A stretch of 5,044 bases of DNA from Nitrososphaerota archaeon (GTDB lineage Archaea; Thermoproteota; Nitrososphaeria; Nitrososphaerales; UBA183). Position numbers and translations under genes: made by a program. The number at the start of each line of letters is the position of its first letter. Within the stretch, counting starts at the first letter, position 1. Below the pieces are notes generated by a model. It was not told the origin of the DNA and ran no database searches. It was given only the letters and a program-made list of their open reading frames with translations. Where the stretch lies: positions 1 to 5,044 of the forward strand of contig JAFMAA010000059.1 in NCBI GenBank assembly GCA_029785235.1. The letters are read 5' to 3'. Of this stretch, positions 1 to 4,439 are shown one piece after another.

Positions 1-725
1 ACCGTGACATTGTTCGAGCCAGAGTTCGTTACGTAGAGGTCCCCATCCGCAGCATCAAAGGCAATCGAGGTCGGGGCCGTGCCGACCGTGACGTTCTTCA
101 CGAGGTAAAGTGGGATGTCATCGAGCACTTTGACGGTATTGTTCAGGGGTTCGACGAAGTAGAGCCGCTGGTCATCGGGGTCGTAGACACCCGAGGAGAC
201 GGCGGTCCCGATGTTGAAGGAACCGGCCAAGTTGTTCCCGGTGAATATCACGGAGAGGTTCTTCGAAACGTAGTTTCCCACAAAGAGGTTCCGTGAGGAG
301 TCGTGGAAGACCGCGTCCGGGCCGCTGCCGACGTTGATCGAGCCCAAGACCCTCCCTTGCCCCACGTTCACGATCGAAACGTTGGCAGTGCCCCGGTTCG
401 CCACGTAGAGGTCCCCCACGGCCGGGTCCCAGTCTCCGGCGTCCGAGCTCAAGTTGTTGGCGGCGCACCCTTGGGTGCCGTTCAATAGGATCCCATCAGA
501 AAGACAAAGGGTCCAGGCCACGGAGCCCATACCGTGCGGTAGCGAGCCGGCGAGCGGCACCGCTCGGTGCGAAGAAAAGCTCGCCTTCGGGACCGTAAGA
601 CCACTCGGCTCCGAAGCCGAGTGGATCCCCGGAACAATGGGGTCCATGAGAAAGGCAACGACAAGGATGGCACAGGGTCCAAAGCGGAACGGGGTATTCC
701 AACTGTCCCGCCTCAACCCGACCAC
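1..725 (-). CDS. Secreted/surface YVTN-type beta-propeller protein, N-terminal part (3' end off left edge)
   Basis: An uninterrupted frame of 241 codons runs off the left edge. Four repeats are visible with the core motifs DLYVAN (residues 105-110), NLFVGN (146-151), RLYFVE (187-192) and DLYVTN (229-234), spaced 41, 41 and 42 residues. Each is followed by an NVSIVN/NLSVIF/TVKVLD/NVTV strand, the pattern of YVTN/NHL-like propeller blades. Residues 5-14 are basic (RRDSWNTPFR) and 17-34 hydrophobic (PCAILVVAFLM...), so a signal peptide or membrane anchor is likely. Archaea use such proteins on the cell surface, probably in binding or adhesion; the ligand is unknown. The start is uncertain because no suitable ATG precedes the hydrophobic segment. 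GTG at 725 is preferred since AAATA at 748-752 lies about 25 bases upstream, fitting a leaderless transcript. TTG at 716 is the alternative. An in-frame TAG stands upstream of both. A later ATG (647) would cut off the basic N-region. Confidence 0.85.
   Translation of the reverse strand, partial: MVGLRRDSWNTPFRFGPCAILVVAFLMDPIVPGIHSASEPSGLTVPKASFSSHRAVPLAGSLPHGMGSVAWTLCLSDGILLNGTQGCAANNLSSDAGDWDPAVGDLYVANRGTANVSIVNVGQGRVLGSINVGSGPDAVFHDSSRNLFVGNYVSKNLSVIFTGNNLAGSFNIGTAVSSGVYDPDDQRLYFVEPLNNTVKVLDDIPLYLVKNVTVGTAPTSIAFDAADGDLYVTNSGSNNVT
601..624. repeat. Perfect 10-bp inverted repeat inside the propeller gene
   Basis: CCACTCGGCT (601-610) and AGCCGAGTGG (615-624) are exact reverse complements with a 4-base loop. 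The repeat falls in codons 34-41, between the hydrophobic segment and the first propeller blade. In the mRNA it would make a strong stem-loop about 100 bases into the transcript. Whether it acts is unknown; the codons read through it without a break. Confidence 0.6.
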
Positions 726-747
726 TGCAATTGCAATGCCGCCGCGC

Positions 748-752
748 TATTT
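748..752 (-). promoter_or_regulatory. Possible TATA-like element for the propeller gene
   Basis: On the minus strand CTTGAAATAGC spans 756-746. Its AAATA core is centred about 25 bases upstream of the proposed GTG start at 725, the usual archaeal TATA-to-start spacing. It is a weak match to the TATA consensus, and no Shine-Dalgarno site is visible near the start. Confidence 0.3.
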
Positions 753-940
753 CAAGTCGCCGAGAGGACAGACCATGGACGGTGTGTAAGTGCTGCGTGA
801 AAAGGGGTTGATGTCGGGGAGCGCCTTTCCCTGGGTTGGGGCCACACAGAGCGTACTACTTGCCGACAAGACCCATCCAGAGATCAAGGTCGGGACGAGA
901 CCAGAGTCGGCCTTCCAAGGCCTTTTCTATTGTGTAATAC

Positions 941-958
941 GTATAGCTGCAGTTATAC
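941..958. promoter_or_regulatory. Near-perfect palindrome, candidate operator
   Basis: GTATAGCTGCAGTTATAC is an 18-bp dyad centred on CTGCAG, with one mismatched pair (the G at 946 against the T at 953). Flanking it are TTGTGTAA (930-937) and, inverted, TTATACAA (953-960), which match at 7 of 8 positions. The site lies in the AT-rich stretch upstream of the RHH gene, ending 26 bases before the TATA-like element. RHH repressors commonly bind such dyads in their own promoters, so autoregulation is plausible but inferred. Confidence 0.45.
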
Positions 959-983
959 AACATCAATAATCCATTAGAACCGT

Positions 984-993
984 TTCTATATTT
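984..993 (+). promoter_or_regulatory. TATA-like box for the RHH gene
   Basis: TTCTATATTT is the best TATA-like sequence in the intergenic region. Its centre, about 988, is 25 bases upstream of ATG 1013, the spacing expected when an archaeal transcript begins at the start codon. Confidence 0.5.
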
Positions 994-1012
994 GACCCTC
1001 ATGATTTCCCCC

Positions 1013-1195
1013 ATGACCCGGGGCCACCCAGGGCGACCGAACCAAGGCAAGGTCAAGGTGACCGTCTACCTGCCCGAGGAACTGGCGCGGGAGATCCGCG
1101 CGCAGGCCGAGGAGGAAATCCGGCCGCTCAGCGACCATGTGCACTATCTTCTCCGCTTGGGGTTGCAAGTTGAGAAGCAAGCAAAGAGCCGCTAG
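1013..1195 (+). CDS. Ribbon-helix-helix (CopG/Arc-like) DNA-binding protein
   Basis: This 60-residue protein has the RHH layout. A basic N-terminal tail (MTRGHPGRPNQGK) leads into a short beta strand, VKVTVYLP (residues 14-21). Helix 1 is EELAREIRAQAEEE (22-35), a turn follows at RPLSD, and helix 2 is HVHYLLRLGLQVEKQ (42-56). RHH proteins dimerise through the strand, insert it into the DNA major groove, and act as repressors or antitoxins. The usual second part, a toxin gene, is not recognisable next to it. ATG 1013 is chosen because the TATA-like element lies 25 bases upstream and no Shine-Dalgarno site is seen. The frame also allows ATG 1001 and TTG 992, but 992 falls inside the TATA element. 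Its third codon positions are strongly G/C (35 of 42 sampled), like the propeller gene, so it may be native. Targets are unknown; the upstream palindrome is a candidate. Confidence 0.82.
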   Translation: MTRGHPGRPNQGKVKVTVYLPEELAREIRAQAEEEIRPLSDHVHYLLRLGLQVEKQAKSR

Positions 1196-1224
1196 GAACG
1201 AACGAGAGTTGCAAACCCTACTCC

Positions 1225-1243
1225 GACCGGGGGTTTCCTGGTC
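1225..1243 (+). terminator. Stem-loop just downstream of the RHH gene
   Basis: GACCGGG (1225-1231) pairs with CCTGGTC (1237-1243) as a 7-bp stem with one G-U pair and a 5-base loop (GGTTT). It starts 29 bases after the RHH stop codon. There is no T-run after it, and archaeal termination depends mainly on T-tracts, so a role in RNA stability or partial termination is as likely as true termination. Confidence 0.3.
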
Positions 1244-1259
1244 AACGGCGGCTTTCTAA

Positions 1260-1585
1260 CTCCCCATCGAACCACGAGAGGAGTTTGTAATCAGTGATCT
1301 GAGAGCGACGAAGACGTCCGCGCCGAGAAGGTTAACGCGAGAATACGAGCTTTCAAACCGAAGTGGGAGCGGTGGTGGAATGCGTTAGGACGAAAGCCCT
1401 CCATGCTTCCTGCGTTCAGGGAACGAGAGGTTTGGATGCCTGGGCCAGTTCCCCCTAGAAGAACCTCGGGACCGAAAGTCCCAGTGACCCTCGAGTCCCG
1501 CAAGCGCGGACTGCGCGACGCCAGCTTCCGTGAGAAAGCGGTGGTATGGCGGGACCAAGACTTTTGCGTTCTGGTCGCAAGATAG
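1260..1585 (+). pseudogene. Possible frameshifted remnant of a small unknown gene
   Basis: From 1298 to the TAG at 1583-1585 a 95-codon frame is open, but it has no ATG, GTG or TTG before the ATG at 1403. Directly upstream, in the neighbouring frame after a TAA at 1257-1259, the codons read LPIEPREEFVIS (1260-1295). The two pieces join smoothly if one base is missing near the TGA at 1295-1297, giving ...REEFVIS then SESDEDVRAEKVNARIR. A GAGAGGAG purine run at 1275-1282 resembles a ribosome site but precedes only GTG-ATC-TGA. The C-terminal part is basic with a W-rich patch (PKWERWW). I do not recognise a family. G/C at third positions is 60 of 95, close to background, so chance is a real possibility. 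If only the ATG 1403 frame is used, the product would be 60 residues. Confidence 0.27.
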
Positions 1586-1832
1586 TGAGTGACTTCGCCG
1601 TTGAGTGACCGTGCTTTCCGGACGTGTCCGAACTCTCCCCCGCCCGTGAGTCGACTCCGTGACGATAGAGACCGTGCGGGTGTGCTCGATAGTCTTGGTT
1701 CAGTCCCGACGCTCAGTCCACCGTAGCGTAGACCGCCCAAAGGAAGGCCCAATGGTTGTTACGCCTGCTACTATCCGCCAGGGCAGCGGTGAATGCCAAT
1801 AGACTCACGACCCATCGCGAAGACCTGAACCT

Positions 1833-1848
1833 GAACTGACAACAGTTC
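1833..1848 (-). terminator. Perfect 6-bp hairpin downstream of the ATPase-nuclease gene
   Basis: GAACTG (1833-1838) and CAGTTC (1843-1848) are exact complements around a 4-base loop. On the minus strand it begins nine bases after the TAG stop codon of the large gene. The direct repeat CCTGAA-CCTGAA (1824-1835) overlaps its far side. No T-tract follows, so termination is only suggested by position. Confidence 0.35.
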
Positions 1849-1856
1849 TCACGTAC

Positions 1857-4310
1857 CTACACGCCCGTCGATGTCCGTTGCATGGAAGATAGGATTGTGT
1901 CTGGGTGGGCAATGAGCTCGAATTCGTGGGTGCTCGGATTCCTGATGATGAGCATCTCTGTGGTAATCGCGATCGCTTCCAAAACGTGAATCAATTGTTC
2001 ACGTGTCACGCCCCTGGCTCGTACTCTTGCATCAGCGAGAACCATACCCGGATCAGGGAAGTTGTGAGCGTCGACATCTTGGGCTGAATATGCGGCCTCA
2101 AGAATGTCCCTCATGAGACCAGGATCAGGGAGCGTTTCCCATACTCTTTGGATGAACGCTGTCTCCTCAGTGGGTCTGACCCAAGTTGTGAGGATTTCCA
2201 CTAGTTTGTCGTGGGTGAACGGCCGAATAGAATTCCTTCGCAGGATGAGGGCGATTGCTTCGGTTGTCAGGAGAGGGACATGTCCCGTTCGAGCCTCTCG
2301 CTCGAGGGCACTTGCCCCATATCCAATTCCCTGTGCCTGAAACTCTCGCGCAATGGCAATTGCGTGAGTGCACCCAGCTTCGGCACGGTGCCGATTCACC
2401 GTTGCGCTGGAGAGTTCCGTGTGTGTGATTACCCCTCGTGATCCCTTCGCTTCCACTGAAATCTTAAGATTGGGCTGACCTGCCCGGGGTATCTCAATGA
2501 TTCCATCTGGTGCATCTGCAGCGCCATACCTAGTTGCCGATAACCGAAGGTCCCTGAAGGCACGGACTACGGCGTCCTCGAACCGCTTTCCACCCTCGAA
2601 CGAGGCCTCGTCGATCTCTTGAACGTGGGACTCGACCGGGTCCTTGAGATACCCCGACGCACCAAGCAGCGCGTCGTAAGTGAGCTGGAAGGCATCGGCA
2701 AGCACGTCCGCGGCCACTGAACGCGACCTAAGGTAGCCCTGCGACAACACTGTTCCAGCTAGAACTTCGCCCAGTACCGTCCTAAGTTGCTTCGCACTCG
2801 GCCCGAGATCATCGAGAGCAACGATGGTGGGGTGCTGTTCGTTAATTGCGATGGTGTTAGTCGATTCATCATAGGCGACGGGAGGACTACTCTCTCCCAG
2901 CGAACGGTACTCAACGCTAACTCCTTCGAGACCGCTCTCGGGCATTCCGCCACGAGTCAACCCTCTGAGAGCAGAGGGGCCGAGGATTGGTGCTAGAGTT
3001 CGAAGCCTCCAACCAAATCGCTTCGGGACGTACTCCCCAGATTCCTCAACTTGCTCAGTCTTTGCACGTGCCTCGTTGAATAGTTCTCGGAGCAGCACCC
3101 TGGCCACTAGAGTCTCGTCGAAGCTCTCGGAAACTGAGTTTCGTTGCACAAGGAGCGCACGATCCAGCCCAGGAATCTCAACGACCGCCAAGAACCTACG
3201 CCAGTACTGGTGGGTACGCTGAGTCACTCCAAAGAGCTCGTCCTCAGGGTTAACCTGCTTACCATGGACGTAGATTGCGAATCCGTTCTCCGTGTATCCG
3301 CGCTCAGCCAATCGCTCGGTGGTTAGAGTCTCGTCTGCCATAATGGCCGACCCTGAGACCTTCCCAAGCTTCGGGACCTCGATGGCAGGGATCGTGTGAT
3401 CGGCGTGCTCTGGATCGGTCATCTCACAGAGGCGTATTTCGTAATCGTCTGTCGGTACGGGAGATACACTCTCTGCTGACAATCGGCTCTCCCAGTAGTG
3501 CTTCAATGCCTCGGAAAGACGGTGCCGGAACTCAACGTCTATGACATCAAATTGGACTACGATGTGCGCTGAATCTATGCGCCGTTTGGGCACGAGTTCT
3601 CCGTCAAGGAAGGTTTGGAAATTCGCCGAGACTGGCAGGGCATGGCTAATCATCTTGCGAAGGTATCCAACTTTCAGTGACCTTGCGAGGTTGGAATCCT
3701 CAATTTCCTCGACCACGGAAAGAGTCCAGCTTCCCCAGCCCTTTTCCCAAGGCAGGGGCAAACCGGACATAAAAGGTGACAAAATCGGTCGGGCACTAGC
3801 GTCAGCTAGCTTACGCACCTCGAATTGAGGAATCTTGCCTCCCGCCCGGCCCTGTAGCTGACCTTGACTGACTGAGACGACCCGAGTCTGACCATACCTA
3901 GACGTGATGTGGGTCAATCGAGCCCCAAGCGCAAAAGCAGCGAGCTTCCCAACACCGAACTTCCCGATCTGGAAGCGATTATTTGCCACTCGATCGCCGA
4001 CGGCCACCGCCTTCGGGCTGACGGCCACGTGCCACAGGTCTCGCAACCCAGCGAGGTCCATTCCGACTCCGTTGTCTAGGACGGCAAGGGAGTCACCGTG
4101 GTCTTGGGGGATTCGGACGAAACATTCGGTGGCACCTGCGTCATAACTGTTGCAGACAAGCTCCTCGACGGCCTTGCGAGGGTTCGTATAGAGCTGTTTC
4201 GAGAACTGTCGAATGATATCGTAGCTAATCTCGACTCCAACCGTACCTTCTGGTTCTGACGTCGCTCCGTCGAAGAGGTTCGCCAGAGTCGCTGGTCGAG
4301 TGGCTTCCAT
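1857..4310 (-). CDS. GHKL-type ATPase fused to PD-(D/E)XK nuclease; candidate defence protein
   Basis: The 817-residue protein opens with a GHKL ATP-binding domain. Box I is EELVCNSYDAGA, with E50, N54, D57 and A58. Box II is DNGVGMD (79-85), with D79. Box III and the ATP lid are IGKFGVGKLAAFALG (115-129). Residues 230-410 probably form the transducer domain (GFAIYVHGKQVN; then VEIPGLDRALLVQR, 377-390). A segment with NTIAINEQHP (485-494) and helices follows. The nuclease core has E578 in a leading helix (FEDAVVRAF), then D602 (PDGIIEI) and E620/K622 (ISVEAKGS), the E...D...ExK signature of Mrr-like restriction folds. Residues 700-817 are helical and end in a possible winged helix (VTREQLIHVLE; FELIAHP). 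GHKL proteins dimerise when ATP binds, so nucleotide may control DNA cleavage. Iyer, Abhiman and Aravind described related GHKL ATPases in restriction systems. ATG 4310 follows AAGGA with a 3-base gap. Lower third-position G/C than its neighbours (35/60) suggests transfer. Domains are secure; the defence role is inferred. Confidence 0.9.
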   Translation of the reverse strand: MEATRPATLANLFDGATSEPEGTVGVEISYDIIRQFSKQLYTNPRKAVEELVCNSYDAGATECFVRIPQDHGDSLAVLDNGVGMDLAGLRDLWHVAVSPKAVAVGDRVANNRFQIGKFGVGKLAAFALGARLTHITSRYGQTRVVSVSQGQLQGRAGGKIPQFEVRKLADASARPILSPFMSGLPLPWEKGWGSWTLSVVEEIEDSNLARSLKVGYLRKMISHALPVSANFQTFLDGELVPKRRIDSAHIVVQFDVIDVEFRHRLSEALKHYWESRLSAESVSPVPTDDYEIRLCEMTDPEHADHTIPAIEVPKLGKVSGSAIMADETLTTERLAERGYTENGFAIYVHGKQVNPEDELFGVTQRTHQYWRRFLAVVEIPGLDRALLVQRNSVSESFDETLVARVLLRELFNEARAKTEQVEESGEYVPKRFGWRLRTLAPILGPSALRGLTRGGMPESGLEGVSVEYRSLGESSPPVAYDESTNTIAINEQHPTIVALDDLGPSAKQLRTVLGEVLAGTVLSQGYLRSRSVAADVLADAFQLTYDALLGASGYLKDPVESHVQEIDEASFEGGKRFEDAVVRAFRDLRLSATRYGAADAPDGIIEIPRAGQPNLKISVEAKGSRGVITHTELSSATVNRHRAEAGCTHAIAIAREFQAQGIGYGASALEREARTGHVPLLTTEAIALILRRNSIRPFTHDKLVEILTTWVRPTEETAFIQRVWETLPDPGLMRDILEAAYSAQDVDAHNFPDPGMVLADARVRARGVTREQLIHVLEAIAITTEMLIIRNPSTHEFELIAHPDTILSSMQRTSTGV

Positions 4311-4313
4311 GAG

Positions 4314-4327
4314 TCCTTGGTTAAGGA
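4314..4327 (-). promoter_or_regulatory. Ribosome site inside a small hairpin
   Basis: On the minus strand TCCTT-AACC-AAGGA is a 5-bp inverted repeat with a 4-base loop. Its right arm, AAGGA, is the only Shine-Dalgarno-like sequence before the ATG at 4310. If the transcript starts upstream of 4327, the hairpin could hide the ribosome site. If it starts near the TATA-predicted point, about 4313-4315, both arms are absent and the mRNA would be nearly leaderless. Confidence 0.35.
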
Positions 4328-4335
4328 TTGTTGAG

Positions 4336-4342
4336 TAGATAA
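4336..4342 (-). promoter_or_regulatory. Possible TATA-like element for the ATPase-nuclease gene
   Basis: The minus strand reads CTTATCTAC, with TTATCTA at 4342-4336. Its centre is 29 bases upstream of the ATG, compatible with a transcript starting within a few bases of the start codon. The match to the archaeal TATA consensus is modest. The transposase is read in the same direction 98 bases upstream, so read-through from the insertion element could also contribute. Confidence 0.35.
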
Positions 4343-4352
4343 GCGCTGATAG

Positions 4353-4372
4353 CTCCTACAACGCTTGTGGAG
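4353..4372. repeat. Imperfect palindrome upstream of the ATPase-nuclease gene
   Basis: CTCC-T-ACAA-CGC-TTGT-GGAG has two 4+4 bp arms with a single unpaired T and a 3-base centre. It ends next to the TATA-like element and also lies where the end of the insertion element may fall. It could be an operator, the end of the transposase mRNA, or part of the element's terminus; the sequence does not decide. Confidence 0.4.
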
Positions 4373-4388
4373 TCCGGATATTAGTTCC

Positions 4389-4406
4389 GGGGGGGGCCTG
4401 GGGGGG
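4389..4406 (+). other. G8-CCT-G7 tract, G-quadruplex-capable
   Basis: Eight G (4389-4396), then CCT, then seven G (4400-4406). Each run can supply two GGG tracts, so one molecule could fold a quadruplex with loops of 1, 3 and 1 bases on the plus strand. It lies two bases beyond the transposase stop and about 80 bases upstream of the ATPase-nuclease ATG. Run lengths in such homopolymers are prone to sequencing error. Confidence 0.45.
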
Positions 4407-4439
4407 AGTCATGCCCGCCCCTCCTCACCCATGACTCCC
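4404..4439. repeat. Perfect 10-bp inverted repeat spanning the transposase stop codon
   Basis: GGGAGTCATG (4404-4413) and CATGACTCCC (4430-4439) are exact reverse complements around a 16-base GC-rich loop. The transposase stop (TGA, 4411-4409) lies inside one arm, so the stem also encodes the last residues, ...GVMGEEGRA. A hairpin here could terminate the transposase mRNA, protect its 3' end, or be part of the subterminal sequence the transposase recognises. Confidence 0.6.

Larger units (their letters stand above)
726..1012. other. Divergent intergenic region between propeller gene and RHH gene
   Basis: This 287-base gap separates two divergently read genes. The part at 780-928 is GC-rich and shows no convincing reading frame or RNA gene. 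The part at 929-1000 is AT-rich and carries the palindrome at 941-958 and the TATA-like element at 984-993. A short GGCCTT-CC-AAGGCC inverted repeat at 909-922 is followed by TTTT, but its two-base loop is too tight for an ordinary terminator. Confidence 0.6.
1196..1856. other. Gene-poor stretch, possibly containing decayed coding sequence
   Basis: This 661-base stretch lies between the RHH gene and the convergent end of the ATPase-nuclease gene and holds no secure gene. A plus-strand frame at 1298-1585 reads plausibly but lacks a start codon (separate entry). Another plus frame at 1639-1801 reads DSVTIETVRVCSIVLV and on to a TAG; it has no good start and may be chance or debris. Small hairpins occur at 1468-1482 (GGGAC-CGAAA-GTCCC) and 1564-1580 (TTGCG-TTCTGGT-CGCAA). 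The directly repeated GAGTGAC occurs at 1587-1593 and 1603-1609. No tRNA, rRNA or known structured RNA was recognised. Confidence 0.5.

Noticed and set aside
482..702. Two other minus-strand open frames across the N-terminus of the propeller gene
   Set aside because: They overlap the frame that runs unbroken into the YVTN repeats and carries the basic and hydrophobic N-terminal segment; the alternatives are arginine-rich shadows that stop at once.
454..789. Plus-strand 111-codon frame
   Set aside because: Complementary to the start region of the propeller gene, with no recognisable domain and no promoter.
909..926. GGCCTT-CC-AAGGCC followed by TTTT as a terminator
   Set aside because: The two-base loop is sterically poor, the stem is short, and no plus-strand gene ends upstream of it.
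856..1056. Minus-strand 66-codon frame across the intergenic region
   Set aside because: It covers the TATA-like element, the palindrome and the start of the RHH gene on the opposite strand; composition is not protein-like.
1468..1580. Structured RNA suggested by several small hairpins
   Set aside because: The hairpins are five-base stems expected by chance at this GC content, and none of the signature sequences of archaeal RNase P, SRP or C/D box RNAs was recognised.
1291..1752. Minus-strand 153-codon frame starting at TTG
   Set aside because: Serine/arginine-rich composition without domain-like pattern, TTG start, no ribosome site or TATA element at the right distance, and no family resemblance; most likely antisense noise in GC-rich DNA.
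1905..4146. Several short plus-strand frames inside the large gene
   Set aside because: All lie wholly opposite the 817-codon gene and show no domain or start signal of their own.
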